From: Flavilitoribacter nigricans DSM 23189 = NBRC 102662
GTDB taxonomy: Bacteria; Bacteroidota; Bacteroidia; Chitinophagales; Saprospiraceae
DNA length: 64,000 nt
Reading direction: 5' to 3'
Assembly (NCBI RefSeq): GCF_002646595.1
Contig: NZ_PDUD01000017.1
Span: forward strand, 434,001-498,000
The position numbers and the translations under genes are program-made. The first letter of the stretch is position 1; every line of letters begins with the position of its first letter. The notes under the pieces are model-generated. The model was not told the DNA's origin. It ran no database searches and saw only the letters and a list, made by a program, of their open reading frames with translations. This document shows positions 28,464-40,687 of the stretch, piece after piece.

Positions 28464-29897
28464 TCACGGCAACACGTTAACAATCACCCGCTGGTAACGC
28501 GTTAGCGATGGTTGCCCGTCATCCGTTACGGCCAGCACGATGTGCATCGTTTTCACCTTATCGACGGACGGCGCTGTGAAGGTAGCGACCGACTGATCTT
28601 CATCCTTTATCTTTAGATCGTTTCCGTATACATTGAGCGTTCCCGGTTCATCGTAGTAGATCCACTTGTACTGCAGTGCATCTCCGTCCGGGTCCGAAGT
28701 GCCGGCGGCATTCAGGGTTACCGTTTCGCCCGACTTCACTTTGATCACATTATCGTGGTCCAGTTTGGCTACGGGTGGGTGGTTTGCATCTTCGTAATTC
28801 GGGGTCGTACACCAGTCGATCCGGGCGGCAAAATCGTGCTGGTAGGCTTCCCGCCAGCGCCAGATCGTGGCGTGGTGGCTGGTATGCGACCGGCCCGTTA
28901 GTTCGCTGTATACTTCATCCTGAGTATTGGTCCAGATGGGCCGTGTTTCGGGTTCGTACATATACTTTTTGTAGGGCGGAATGTACAATTCGTAGCGACC
29001 GCCCCAGCCACCGAAATTCGGATGTTCCGGGTTATTCAATCCGTTATTGACCAGCCCGAGGAAAGACGGCGTATCTCCTTCCATGAGGTACTCCGTTTGC
29101 GGGTATTCGGCACCCAGCGGTCCGTGATCATCGCGGATGTGTTCATCGAGCCAGGGATTATCCACCAGGGTAAAATCCGGTCCGGTAAACCGACCGTGGA
29201 AACGGTCACCGGATATCCCCGACCAGGTCGCATAATGATACTGATCGCCGCCGTTTTCCTGATAGCCGGGACTCACAATGTAGAAGAGGTCCGGGAAATG
29301 CTTCCGGATCCAGGGGCCGGTATCATCCTGATCGGAGATCGTATAGACCCGCATTTTCCGGATAATGGCCGCCAGTTCTTCCGGCGTTTTGGTCCGCTCC
29401 ATTCTCCAGAGCGCCTGGGCCAGTACATTGGCGCCTCCCCAGGCCTGGATGTAGACGGGGCGCTCATCCGCTTTTTCGAGCACCTGGATCAGCCATTCCG
29501 AACCTTCGGAATCCTGATCCGCCCCCACGCCGGACATACCGAAACGGGGCACTCCTTTTTTAATGATACTGCTCAGATAAGCGTGGGTCGGATACCCCGG
29601 TTCGTGCCGCTCCAGGTTATCCCTGACCTTACCGAAAGCATCTACGATCTCTTTGATGCGCCATTCGGCGGTGGTATCCCGCTGCCAGCAGGAGGTGGTG
29701 GCCACCAGGCCCTCCACGTCCCAGTGATTGGTATAGGTCAGGAAACGCACCAGCGACTGGGCGTCGTCCGGTTCGTTCTCAATGTCCGTGAGGACAAAGA
29801 CCCGTGGTTTTTCCGCAAAGTTCTGGGCAAAAGCCGTCTGGGATACCAGCAGAAAAAAAGGCAGGTAGCGACTGGTTGTTTTGTTTAAAGTTGGCAT
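28464..29897 (-). CDS. DUF1593 nucleoside-hydrolase-like secreted protein
   Basis: The 477-residue protein has a signal peptide ([14 protein letters not shown]). The aspartate-rich start [20 protein letters not shown] resembles the calcium site of nucleoside hydrolases and defines DUF1593. Further conserved parts are [18 protein letters not shown] and [15 protein letters not shown]. The C-terminal ~95 residues form a PKD/Ig-like domain ([20 protein letters not shown]). It probably acts outside the cytoplasm on a glycoside. Its place inside the transketolase operon suggests that it frees the sugar that the importer takes up; this is inference. Confidence 0.87.
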   Translation of the reverse strand: MPTLNKTTSRYLPFFLLVSQTAFAQNFAEKPRVFVLTDIENEPDDAQSLVRFLTYTNHWDVEGLVATTSCWQRDTTAEWRIKEIVDAFGKVRDNLERHEPGYPTHAYLSSIIKKGVPRFGMSGVGADQDSEGSEWLIQVLEKADERPVYIQAWGGANVLAQALWRMERTKTPEELAAIIRKMRVYTISDQDDTGPWIRKHFPDLFYIVSPGYQENGGDQYHYATWSGISGDRFHGRFTGPDFTLVDNPWLDEHIRDDHGPLGAEYPQTEYLMEGDTPSFLGLVNNGLNNPEHPNFGGWGGRYELYIPPYKKYMYEPETRPIWTNTQDEVYSELTGRSHTSHHATIWRWREAYQHDFAARIDWCTTPNYEDANHPPVAKLDHDNVIKVKSGETVTLNAAGTSDPDGDALQYKWIYYDEPGTLNVYGNDLKIKDEDQSVATFTAPSVDKVKTMHIVLAVTDDGQPSLTRYQRVIVNVLP

Positions 29898-29951
29898 GCT
29901 AAAAAGCTTCGTTTTGATTCAAAATCCGGAGACAATTCCCTGGCTCACCTT

Positions 29952-30926
29952 TTATTTACCGCTCCCCGATCCAAGCAGTTGCAGGGCCGTACCCATCAGG
30001 CCTTTACCCGAAATCCCGTAGTGATCGAAAATCTCGATTTGCGAACCGTTAACCGTATACTCATCCGGTAAACCGACGATCTTAAATTTATTCCGGCAAC
30101 CATTTTGGAATAATAGCGCGGCAACCGCTTCGCCCAGTCCCCCGTGTACGGAATGCTCCTCGGCCGTGATGACCGGTTGCCCGTTGGCGGCGGCCGCCAG
30201 GATGAGTGATTCATCCAGGGGTTTGATGGTGTGCAGACTGATCACCCGGCAACGGATGCCGTGTTTTTCGGCCAGCATCTCTGCCGCTTCCTCACAGGGT
30301 AGGACTGCCTCTCCCGTACCGATAAAGGTCAGATCTTCTCCTTCCCGGATGGTGCGGCCCTGGCCGATCCGAAATGTCGGGTCAATCGTCCGGTTTAAGG
30401 TCGGCATTCCCTTCTTTCCGAAACGGATGTAGACCGGGCTGTCCATTTCCGCGGCCTGCCGGATGGATTCCGCCGTTTCAAAATTATCGCAAGGCGCCAC
30501 AATGGTCAGATTGTGGATGGCCCGCAGTACGGCAAAATCGTGCAGACTGTGGTGCGTGGTCCCCAATGCTCCGTAGCTGACACCGGCACTGATGCCGATC
30601 AACTTGACCGGATTGTCGGAATAAGCGACATCGTTCTTGATCTGCTCCAGTGAACGGGCGGTCAGAAAGCAGGCCGGAGAGACGGCAAAGGCCTTCTTGC
30701 CCATACTGGCCAGACCGGCCGCCATACCCACCAGGTTTTGCTCGGCGATACCGACTTCCACGATCTGGTCCGGAAATTTTTCACCGAACGGGACCAGCTT
30801 CCCCGAACCGCGGGAATCACTCGTCACCACCAGAATATCTCGATCTATTTCCGCCAATGCCTGCAGGGTTTCCGAAAACACGATCAGGTTGGGGATATCT
30901 TTTGTTTGTACCATTTCCATGGGCAT
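29952..30926 (-). CDS. Transketolase, C-terminal subunit
   Basis: The start is one of three clustered in-frame ATGs (30926, 30920, 30914); I give the first. Longer frames overlap the N-terminal subunit gene. The ~324 residues contain the pyrimidine-binding domain, with the catalytic Glu in VEVGIAEQNLVGMAAGLASM, and the C-terminal domain (TIREGEDLTFIGTGEAV; VITAEEHSVHGGLGEAVAAL). Split transketolases of this type act with a separate N-terminal subunit. In the D-apiose pathway such a pair cleaves apulose 4-phosphate, and in the sulfo-transketolase pathway such a pair acts on sulfofructose. Confidence 0.93.
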   Translation of the reverse strand: MPMEMVQTKDIPNLIVFSETLQALAEIDRDILVVTSDSRGSGKLVPFGEKFPDQIVEVGIAEQNLVGMAAGLASMGKKAFAVSPACFLTARSLEQIKNDVAYSDNPVKLIGISAGVSYGALGTTHHSLHDFAVLRAIHNLTIVAPCDNFETAESIRQAAEMDSPVYIRFGKKGMPTLNRTIDPTFRIGQGRTIREGEDLTFIGTGEAVLPCEEAAEMLAEKHGIRCRVISLHTIKPLDESLILAAAANGQPVITAEEHSVHGGLGEAVAALLFQNGCRNKFKIVGLPDEYTVNGSQIEIFDHYGISGKGLMGTALQLLGSGSGK

Positions 30927-30946
30927 TCGATTTAAAGGCTGCTCAA

Positions 30947-31792
30947 TCAGGCTTCGACCACTTCCTCCAGCAGTTTCTGCCGGGCCTCTTCCAGTTCTTT
31001 CATAGCCTGTTCGTATTGTTCGGGAGAGGGAACGCCGTGGTGCCATTTCAGGACACCTTCCATAAAGCTGACACCTTTCCCCTTTACCGTATGGGCGATC
31101 ACAAAGGAGGGTTTACCTGCTTCGAACGGCAGGCACTGCAGGGTATCTGCTAGGGCGCAAACGTCGTTGCCGTCCACTTCGCGCACTACCCAGCCGAAAG
31201 CCTCTACTTTTTGACGGATCGGTTCCAGACCGATCACATCCGCATTGGCCCCGGTGATCTGTTGTTTGTTGTAATCCAGGATCGCGCAGAGGTTATCCAG
31301 TTTATAATGAGCGGCCAGCATCATGGCTTCCCAGTTGGATCCCTCGGCCATTTCGCCGTCGCCCAGCACCGTAAATACCCGCAGCGGCAGCTTATCCTTT
31401 TTGGCCGCCAGTGCATTGCCGGAACAGATGGCCAGTCCGTGCCCCAGACCGCCGGTATTCTGCTCCATGCCCCGGACCTTTTTGGTCGGATGCCCAATGT
31501 AGGGCGACTGATACCGGCAGAGGGTCAGCAGGTCTTCTTCCGGAAAAAAGCCCAGATCCGCCAGCACGACGTACAGCGCCTCCACGGAATGTCCTTTGCT
31601 CTGTACGTAGCGATCCCGCCCCGGATCATCGAAATTCTCCGGCGAAACGTTCATCACCTGGTTGTACAGCACATTGAGGATGTCGATACAGGACAGGCTG
31701 CCGCCGGTATGTCCGGCCTTGGCATGGTAGATATACCGGAGTATTTTCTGGCGGTATTCCACCGACTTCAATTTCAATTCCCGATCGGTCAT
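30947..31792 (-). CDS. Transketolase, N-terminal thiamine-diphosphate-binding subunit
   Basis: The 281 residues match the first domain of transketolase: AGHTGGSLSCIDILNVLY, KGHSVEALYVVLADLGF, QNTGGLGHGLAICSGNALA, and the thiamine-diphosphate motif GDGEMAEGSNWEAMMLAAHY with NKQQ. It needs the C-terminal subunit encoded 20 bases downstream. It lies 48 bases after the isomerase gene. Confidence 0.94.
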   Translation of the reverse strand: MTDRELKLKSVEYRQKILRYIYHAKAGHTGGSLSCIDILNVLYNQVMNVSPENFDDPGRDRYVQSKGHSVEALYVVLADLGFFPEEDLLTLCRYQSPYIGHPTKKVRGMEQNTGGLGHGLAICSGNALAAKKDKLPLRVFTVLGDGEMAEGSNWEAMMLAAHYKLDNLCAILDYNKQQITGANADVIGLEPIRQKVEAFGWVVREVDGNDVCALADTLQCLPFEAGKPSFVIAHTVKGKGVSFMEGVLKWHHGVPSPEQYEQAMKELEEARQKLLEEVVEA

Positions 31793-31840
31793 TTTTCCTG
31801 ATTTTCTTTTCCGCTAATGGTAATTTCCAGTTCGTTCGGA

Positions 31841-33250
31841 CTACTCGTGCACGTAGACCTCCCAGCCCATATAGTTCGCAAAGGCCTCCTGCAGAATGCC
31901 CGCCGTTTTGGAGGCATTCATCACTACGTGGTGTTCGAAACCGTGGCGACAAACGTACTGCATAAGGCCCTGCAGATCGGGGATCTGGGCCACCGCCCGG
32001 TTGCCGAAGGTTTGCAGGGGATCATCCGTCAGTTCTCCTTCTCCCAGATAGGCCTTGATCACGCCCTGCGGATCATCCGTACTGATCCGGCCGTAGGTCA
32101 GTGGCATCGCCGGGGTGCGGCCGTCGAGCGCTCCGTAGGTATTTTCCACCCCGACGGAGGTTCCCAGGATCGGCGCATTGCTGATCTCAATATCCGGCAG
32201 GAAGGATTTGGCCCAGTTGCCGCAGTGGAACAGTACACATTTATTGGGATCATCGGCGTAGTTGTTATTCCAGTCCACCAAAGCTGAAGGGGAGTTGGAA
32301 GCCAGTTGCATGGCGTACATGCTGAGCGTACCCGTCACGTCCACCTCACAGGCACTGGGCAGCATATTCTCACTCATGATGCTCATGCTGGTACACACAT
32401 TGCAACCGTAGTTCTGTTGCAGGGAGGTCCAGCACTGGATGGCCGTCGCGTCCAGCGCGTATTCTTCCATATACTGCTGTAGTACCACATCGAGTTTGGC
32501 GATCTGGATCATAGCCGTATTCGGCGCATTGCCGTGGGGAGCGTAGGCCTGTACTTTTTCGAGGTGCTGCCGGACCGGCGCGTCCGCTTCGGTGAGTTTT
32601 TCCGCGCGTCCGAGTATTTCCGAAAGGTCAAAGGTGGTCACGGTGACACCGTGCCGCTGGAGTATCTTTTCGCTGTAGCGAACGGTATTGAAAGCTCCGG
32701 GCCGGGCACCGATGGCGCCGATGCGTACATTGCGCAGGCCCTTTACTACCCGGCAAACGGATACGAAATTCAGCAGATCCTGTTGAAAGGTCGGATCCGA
32801 CGGACTCACCACGTGCTGGGTGGTCAGTGAATATTTGATACCGTACTGGTAAAGGTTGTTGCAAACGGAGATCTTTCCGCACCAGGAATCCCGGCGATTG
32901 ACCACGTTCATTTTCTGCAGATCGTCCGGATAGGCCTGAATGAGGACCGGGACGTCGAGATTGGCCAGTTTCAGGGTATCGGCCACGCCCTTTTCATCCC
33001 CGAAGTTGGGTAGCAAAACGAGTACGCCCATGATGTCTTCCCGGTGCTTCTTGAAAAGATCGGCACACTTGCGGGCCTCCTGGTAAGTTTCTACCCCTCC
33101 CAGCTTGGTATCCTGCGGGTCGAGTAATACCGGATGCAGATCCAGTTTTTCAAAAACCTCGATGATCTCGAGTCGTGCTCTTTCCACCAAACTATCCGGG
33201 AAAAAATCCCGGTTTCCGATAATGATACCGAGGCTACTTGTCTTGCTCAT
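31841..33250 (-). CDS. L-fucose/L-arabinose-isomerase-fold sugar isomerase
   Basis: The 469 residues resemble the fucose/arabinose isomerase superfamily: an N-terminal Rossmann-like domain (DIMGVLVLLPNFGDEKGVAD, VPVLIQAYPDD, GLRNVRIGAIGARPGAFNT), then the catalytic region with metal-ligand candidates in PSACEVDVTGTLSMYAM and VLFHCGNWAKS, and a C-terminal beta domain ending HGFEHHVVMNASKTAGIL. It should convert an aldose to a ketose in the cytoplasm. It is distant from the classical enzymes, so the substrate is open. Given the kinase and split transketolase, apiose-to-apulose is one candidate. The gene starts 48 bases after the regulator stop. Confidence 0.85.
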   Translation of the reverse strand: MSKTSSLGIIIGNRDFFPDSLVERARLEIIEVFEKLDLHPVLLDPQDTKLGGVETYQEARKCADLFKKHREDIMGVLVLLPNFGDEKGVADTLKLANLDVPVLIQAYPDDLQKMNVVNRRDSWCGKISVCNNLYQYGIKYSLTTQHVVSPSDPTFQQDLLNFVSVCRVVKGLRNVRIGAIGARPGAFNTVRYSEKILQRHGVTVTTFDLSEILGRAEKLTEADAPVRQHLEKVQAYAPHGNAPNTAMIQIAKLDVVLQQYMEEYALDATAIQCWTSLQQNYGCNVCTSMSIMSENMLPSACEVDVTGTLSMYAMQLASNSPSALVDWNNNYADDPNKCVLFHCGNWAKSFLPDIEISNAPILGTSVGVENTYGALDGRTPAMPLTYGRISTDDPQGVIKAYLGEGELTDDPLQTFGNRAVAQIPDLQGLMQYVCRHGFEHHVVMNASKTAGILQEAFANYMGWEVYVHE

Positions 33251-33298
33251 TATTTTTCGTTGTTTTTAATTTATTCGGATCCGGCTCCTGTGACCGGT

Positions 33299-34066
33299 TC
33301 AGGCGCCCGCAAGGATCAGTTCGATTTCGTGTTCCTGAAAAACGGCCTTGTGTTTTTCTTCGATACCCTGGTCCGTAACGATGAAATCGATCAGGGATAA
33401 AGCGCCGAGACTGGCCAGTGCACTTTTACCGATCTTCGTACTGTCCGCTACCAGATAGGTGATATCCGCCGCGTCGATCATGGCTTTCTTCACTACCAGA
33501 TCACTAATGGATGGGTAAGTGAGGCCCGATTTCAACGAAATACCGGCGGTAGCCAGAAATAACTTTTGCACGTTCAGTCCTTTGAAAAAATCGGCGGCTT
33601 TTTGCCCCGTCAGCGAAAGGGTCGGCGGTTTGAATTCACCGCCGGTGACGATTACTTCTATGCCCGGTTCGGCGCCCAGCATCAGGGCAATATTCAGGGC
33701 ATTGGTGATCACCGTCAGGTTTTTCAGTCCTTTGAGCTTTTTGGCGATCTCGGTGGTGGTCGATCCCGAATCGAGGATGATCGTATCGCCACTTTCGATG
33801 TATTCCAGGCACTTACCCGCGATCACCTCTTTTTTATCCAGGTGGTCCTGGTGGATCAGTGTAAAATTGCGCACCTGATCCTCCACGTTCTTCAGGTAAG
33901 CGCCACCGTGTTCCTTAACGATCAATCCTTCCTTTTCGAGCTTTTCCAGATCCTGCCGGATCGTTACCTCCGTGACTTTAAAGATGCGGGCCAGATCGAC
34001 CACCTTGGCGGATCCATCTTCCTTTAACAGGTCCAGTATATTCTCTCTCCGCTGGTTGGGAAGCAT
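33299..34066 (-). CDS. DeoR/GlpR-family transcriptional regulator
   Basis: The 255 residues have the DeoR layout. The N-terminal winged helix is RRENILDLLKEDGSAKVVDL ... VTIRQDLEKLEKEGLIVKEH (1-57), and the C-terminal sugar-phosphate sensor contains GDTIILDSGSTTTEIAKKL, VITNALNIA and LFLATAGIS. Such proteins repress sugar operons until a phosphorylated intermediate binds. It is the first gene of the operon and probably controls it and itself. Confidence 0.94.
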   Translation of the reverse strand: MLPNQRRENILDLLKEDGSAKVVDLARIFKVTEVTIRQDLEKLEKEGLIVKEHGGAYLKNVEDQVRNFTLIHQDHLDKKEVIAGKCLEYIESGDTIILDSGSTTTEIAKKLKGLKNLTVITNALNIALMLGAEPGIEVIVTGGEFKPPTLSLTGQKAADFFKGLNVQKLFLATAGISLKSGLTYPSISDLVVKKAMIDAADITYLVADSTKIGKSALASLGALSLIDFIVTDQGIEEKHKAVFQEHEIELILAGA

Positions 34067-34085
34067 GTTTCGATTTTTGAGCTAC

Positions 34086-34150
34086 AATTCAAAAGTAAAA
34101 GTAAACAATCGAAAACAAAAGAAAATAAACGAAAAATTAAGAAAATATGG
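34086..34150 (-). promoter_or_regulatory. Candidate DeoR-type operator and promoter of the sugar operon
   Basis: Directly upstream of the regulator start the transcribed strand carries TTTTCGTTTATTTTC followed by TTTTGTTTTCGATTG, so TTTTCG-type words recur. DeoR/GlpR operators are usually repeats of such T-rich words with a TTCG core. The assignment rests on position and base pattern only. Confidence 0.35.
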
Positions 34151-34290
34151 CATTGACTGGCTTTTAGGAGGTTTTACTGCTTATAGAAAGGCCTGATCTT
34201 CCCCGGTCGATGGCGGGGAATTCTGCCAGTCAATCAGTCTGCCCACGGATGGCGAGCGCTACGGTGGGCCGCAAAGTAGATTTAAATCAG

Positions 34291-34325
34291 GCGCATTCGT
34301 GGGAGCTGCTGCCCCACGAATGCGC
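34291..34325. other. Perfect 13-bp stem-loop downstream of the GH43 gene
   Basis: GCGCATTCGTGGG and its exact complement enclose a nine-base loop (AGCTGCTGC). No T-run follows on either strand, so a simple intrinsic terminator is unlikely. It may protect the mRNA end of the GH43 gene, whose stop is at 34364. Confidence 0.6.
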
Positions 34326-34363
34326 TGCCCGAAAAGGCTATAATTACATTATGACATTGGCAC

Positions 34364-36496
34364 TTATTCCGATAAGAGGCCCTCCAGCGTCGGTTGCACT
34401 TCCTGGATAGCTCCCGCGGCATCGAAGGTGAGTTTGTCAATGCATACTTCCCGGTTGAAACCGGCGGCATCGCCCATATCAATACCCTTTGGTTTATTAA
34501 ACCGGTGGTAAACGATGTACCACTGGTCATTAGCCTGATCGTGGATCACGGAATTATGACCGGTGCCGTAAATTCCCTGATCTGGGTCTTTTTCGATCAC
34601 CAGATTGTTTTCGGGAATATTTAGCGGACCGAGGGGAGAGTCGGCGGTCGCGTAACGAACCCGGTAGTTGGGACTGCGGGTATCGTCTTCCGACCACAGG
34701 AAGTAATATTTGCCATCCCGGTAAAACACTTCGGTACCTTCGCGGTAAGTCCTATCGGGCGTCAGCACCCTGATCGTTTCCTTTTTGATCGAGACCATAT
34801 CTTCGTTCAGCTCCGCAACCGCCATGTAGCCGTTACCCCAGTACAGATAGTCCTTGCCCGACTGGGGATCATGGAAAACATCGGGGTCGATTTCCTGTCC
34901 TCCTTCTACCCCATCGGGTTTAAAGTTGATCAGTGCCTGCCCCGAATCCTTAAACGGACCGATCGGATTGTCCGCTACCGCTACCCCGATCTTCTGGGCG
35001 GCGGTAAAATAGTAGTAGTACTTATACGAATCCCCTACCTTCTTCTCAATGGCGCAGGGCGCCCAGGCATTGCGGTCGGCCCAGGAAACATCCTTGGTCA
35101 GGTCGATAATTTTGCCTTCGTTACTCCAGTTGACCAGATCATCCGAGGCAAAAACCTCAAAGTACTTGCCGGACCAGCCGTTAAATCCATCACTGGTGGG
35201 ATAGAGGAAATATTTTTTCTCCCGTTCGGAATAAATGATCTCAGGATCGGCGTAATATCCGGCCAGTACCGGATTCGCCCGTCCTGCTACGCTTACCGCA
35301 ACGGTCCTGGTTTTTCCGTCCGCGGTGAAGGTATAGGATACCGGTCCTCCGCTGAAATCCTGCGCTCCCGGGGGAGTCACTTCCACACCCTCGCTCACGG
35401 TGAAATCCGGATCAAATCCACTGAGATCGGTACCCGGCGCCACCGGAAGTACGATCTGCTCTTCCTCGATCTCGATATTGTTCTGCCGCACCTGCTCGTT
35501 TTCCGATCCCAGCACCAGCATCGACAATTTCCCCCATTTGTCCAGCAGGCGCTCCTGCTCTTTCCGGGTAATGGGGATCACCGATCCGTGCCGGGGGTGA
35601 AAATCCATGCTGATGTCTTCGTCAATGACCTGGAAATTCTGCAGGTCATCCGTTACACAAAACTGGTATTTTCCCGCCGTGTAGAGATCGTACATGAGGA
35701 TGTATTGATCCGTGCCGATTAATTTAAAAGTTCCAGAGCCTTCCACGGCGTCATCGGTCTGATCCACGAAACCCTCCTGTACTTCGTAACCTTCGTTGAT
35801 CTGATCCGAGATAGCCAGCATAATGCCTTTGGCCCCTTCGTCTTCATTCTTAAAAAAGAGGTAACATTTGCCGTCCTTCAGCACGATATCGCCGTCGATA
35901 CAGGCGCCTTTTTTGAACAGGAGCTGTTTCGGTTCACTTTCGAGTCCGGTGAAATCCGCGTTGGCATAGGCATAGTAAATGATATCCGCATCCTGATTGT
36001 GCCGCATGGACCAGTAAAGCATGTACTTTTTAGCCTCCGGATCGTAAATGGTCTGGGGTGCCCATACCCGGTTGACATCGCCGAAGTTGTCGGGATAGGT
36101 AGCCGGGATATCGATCACGGTGTGCGTCCAGTTGACTAGATCGGAGGATTTCAGTAGTACCATGGCGGTGTTTTGCCATCCCATTTCGGGCACGTACAGG
36201 TCCGTCACGACCATATAGAACTGGCCATCCTGACCGCGCAAAATATGGGGATCCCGGACACCACCGCTCTCGCTGATCGTTTTGGAATCGATCACGGGCC
36301 GGTTATCGTTCAGCGCCTGATAGTGGTAACCATCCTTACTGATGGCGTAGTGTACCTGCTCCTCCCCGGGGCCGTTACCAGTAAAATAGGCAAACAGATA
36401 AGCCGAATAATCGGGTTCGGTGGGTTGGCAGGAAGCCAGAAAAAAAATGGCTAGACCGGTCAAAGTCATCGTTCTCAAAGTCCGCGAAATTTGCAT
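34364..36496 (-). CDS. Two-domain GH43-family glycosidase lipoprotein
   Basis: The 710-residue lipoprotein (lipobox FFLASC) has two five-bladed propeller domains. The N-terminal domain (about 28-345) shows GH43-like GGVRDPHILRG, ACIDGDIVLKDG and VEGSGTFKL. A short immunoglobulin-like linker (TDLSGFDPDFTVSEGVEVTP) follows. The C-terminal domain (about 410-705) has the base Asp in GYYADPEIIYS, the pKa-modulating Asp in IDPDVFHDP and the acid Glu in YREGTEVFY. GH43 enzymes remove arabinose, xylose or galactose residues. Two catalytic-type propellers in one chain are unusual, and one may only bind. It lies upstream of the sugar operon in the same direction, with 297 bases between. Confidence 0.88.
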   Translation of the reverse strand: MQISRTLRTMTLTGLAIFFLASCQPTEPDYSAYLFAYFTGNGPGEEQVHYAISKDGYHYQALNDNRPVIDSKTISESGGVRDPHILRGQDGQFYMVVTDLYVPEMGWQNTAMVLLKSSDLVNWTHTVIDIPATYPDNFGDVNRVWAPQTIYDPEAKKYMLYWSMRHNQDADIIYYAYANADFTGLESEPKQLLFKKGACIDGDIVLKDGKCYLFFKNEDEGAKGIMLAISDQINEGYEVQEGFVDQTDDAVEGSGTFKLIGTDQYILMYDLYTAGKYQFCVTDDLQNFQVIDEDISMDFHPRHGSVIPITRKEQERLLDKWGKLSMLVLGSENEQVRQNNIEIEEEQIVLPVAPGTDLSGFDPDFTVSEGVEVTPPGAQDFSGGPVSYTFTADGKTRTVAVSVAGRANPVLAGYYADPEIIYSEREKKYFLYPTSDGFNGWSGKYFEVFASDDLVNWSNEGKIIDLTKDVSWADRNAWAPCAIEKKVGDSYKYYYYFTAAQKIGVAVADNPIGPFKDSGQALINFKPDGVEGGQEIDPDVFHDPQSGKDYLYWGNGYMAVAELNEDMVSIKKETIRVLTPDRTYREGTEVFYRDGKYYFLWSEDDTRSPNYRVRYATADSPLGPLNIPENNLVIEKDPDQGIYGTGHNSVIHDQANDQWYIVYHRFNKPKGIDMGDAAGFNREVCIDKLTFDAAGAIQEVQPTLEGLLSE

Positions 36497-36934
36497 AGGT
36501 AGTTTTTTTAATCAGTTGGTTGGTTTCAATTTACCGAAGTTGTCCAGTGCCGCGTAATATAATTAATTCAAGATTCGATACTTGAATTGTAGAGCGTAGA
36601 TGGTGGAGGGTAGAGAGACTGCAACCGTTAAAATGGAGCAAAATCGCTCATTTTAACGATAGGTGATCCCTCAACCCTCTACCTAAGTTACATCGCAAAT
36701 TAGATTAATTACAATGGTCCGCAAATCAGCGGGAATCCACCTTCGGCCCGGAGATTGGTTTTTCTCGACCGGCTTGTTTCCGGGTCCATGTTCCTCATCA
36801 GTTCGAATTACCAATCCTGCGCAAGTAAGTCATTGCGGTGAGGAAAATCAGGGAATGATCAGCCATATGCAGGGGTGAAATTGGTCTCACGGGGTTTTAG
36901 GGACGGTAGAAGGGCAAGCCAGGCATTAGGCATT
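36497..36934. other. Intergenic region with one strong hairpin
   Basis: These 438 bases hold no convincing gene. At 36626-36658 CGTTAAAATGGAGC and GCTCATTTTAACG form a 13-bp stem with one bulge around an AAAATC loop. On both sides lie roughly complementary GGAGGGTAGAG and CCCTCTACC tracts. The structure could be a bidirectional transcription end or part of a dispersed repeat. Confidence 0.45.
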
Positions 36935-37762
36935 TTACCGGCTGATGATAAATCGACGGCTGACCGCTACTCGCCGTTCACGCTTCCGAAACACGATCGT
37001 ATAAGCGCCCGCATGCAGAGCAGAGAGATCTATCCAGGTTTCCAGGGTCAAAGTACCGCTGCGTAGGGGCTGCCCCAGCGCATTGATGATCTGGTAGTCC
37101 CATTCCCCCGCATCGACGCTCACTTTCAGCAGATCATCCGTTGGATTAGGGTAGATCGATATTGTCGGTTCCGGCTCGGTCTGTTTGACGGCAGTGGGCA
37201 GCGGGCAATTCCCGTAGACCACCGTACTGTCAATTTCAAAACATTCTAGGGAAACACTCTGGAAAAAACATTCGGTCTCTTCTTCCGCACCCCAGAAAGT
37301 CCAGGTACTGCCCACTCCGCTGATCCATTCCCCGCAGGATTCCCGCCACACTTTCCGGTATTCGGTACCGACCAAAATGGAATCCGTCTGTAAAACTTTG
37401 ATCGTAGTCAGGGCACCTCCCCGGTAGACCTGTTCCAGGGAGTCACCCGCGTTCAGGCGATAATCAAATACCATATACTCCACCGAAGAATCTCGTGGGA
37501 TGACCTGCAATTGATCACTTTGGTAGCGCATAGCACCAAGGTAGGTGGTGTCATTCAGGTAGAGTTGTTTATAATTTTCCGCATTGATCATCGTATCGCC
37601 GATCAGCGTATAGGTCAGCTCGCCGTAGGCTATCCCCGGATCCGCCCAGAGACTGTAAGTCCATTTGCCGTATCCTTCCGGAATAATAAAATGTTCTTGT
37701 CCCCGAACGGGACTCAGCAGGAGCATTCCCACTGCGATCAATGTGATTTGTTTGAGATCCAT
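36935..37762 (-). CDS. Secreted protein with type IX secretion (Por) sorting domain
   Basis: The 275-residue protein has a signal peptide (LIAVGMLLLSPVRGQ) and ends in a type A T9SS sorting domain of about 75 residues (TISIYPNPTDDLLKVSVD, then LGQPLRSGTL and AYTIVFRKRERRVAVSRRF). The middle part (AGDSLEQVYRGGALTTIKVL, two Cys pairs) is not recognised. It should cross the outer membrane by the gliding/Por machinery and be released or surface-attached. Confidence 0.88.
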   Translation of the reverse strand: MDLKQITLIAVGMLLLSPVRGQEHFIIPEGYGKWTYSLWADPGIAYGELTYTLIGDTMINAENYKQLYLNDTTYLGAMRYQSDQLQVIPRDSSVEYMVFDYRLNAGDSLEQVYRGGALTTIKVLQTDSILVGTEYRKVWRESCGEWISGVGSTWTFWGAEEETECFFQSVSLECFEIDSTVVYGNCPLPTAVKQTEPEPTISIYPNPTDDLLKVSVDAGEWDYQIINALGQPLRSGTLTLETWIDLSALHAGAYTIVFRKRERRVAVSRRFIISR

Positions 37763-37976
37763 CAGACGGCGTTTTAGGATGATAATGGAGCGTATGGAAA
37801 ATCGGGATGAGGCCTAAAGCAACGCATCTGCGGAGTGAGGCTCACCGGTCAATAAATTTAGAGAGGAATAGTGAGATTTGCCAGGACAAAAAATGACAAA
37901 AGTGCAATTTCCTGTCATTGATTGGTTGGATAGAGTACTGTCCAGCGCGATTGGGGTCAATGGTCGCCAAAAAATA

Positions 37977-38010
37977 AACCCCACACACATTACCAGAATG
38001 TGGTGGGGTT
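37977..38010 (-). terminator. Intrinsic terminator of katG
   Basis: AACCCCAC-A-CACATT pairs with AATGTG-GTGGGGTT around an ACCAG loop (14 bp with one bulged base). On the minus strand it is followed by TTTATTTTTTGG. It lies 33 bases after the katG stop. Confidence 0.85.
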
Positions 38011-38042
38011 CCGTATCTAAATCTGACTTTAAGTCAAAAGAT

Positions 38043-40672
<2,630 letters not shown>

Positions 40673-40687
40673 GAATTATTACTAAAT

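Noticed and set aside
29022-29888. 288-codon plus-strand frame opposite the DUF1593 gene
   Set aside because: The sense protein has a signal peptide and family motifs throughout; the antisense frame has none.
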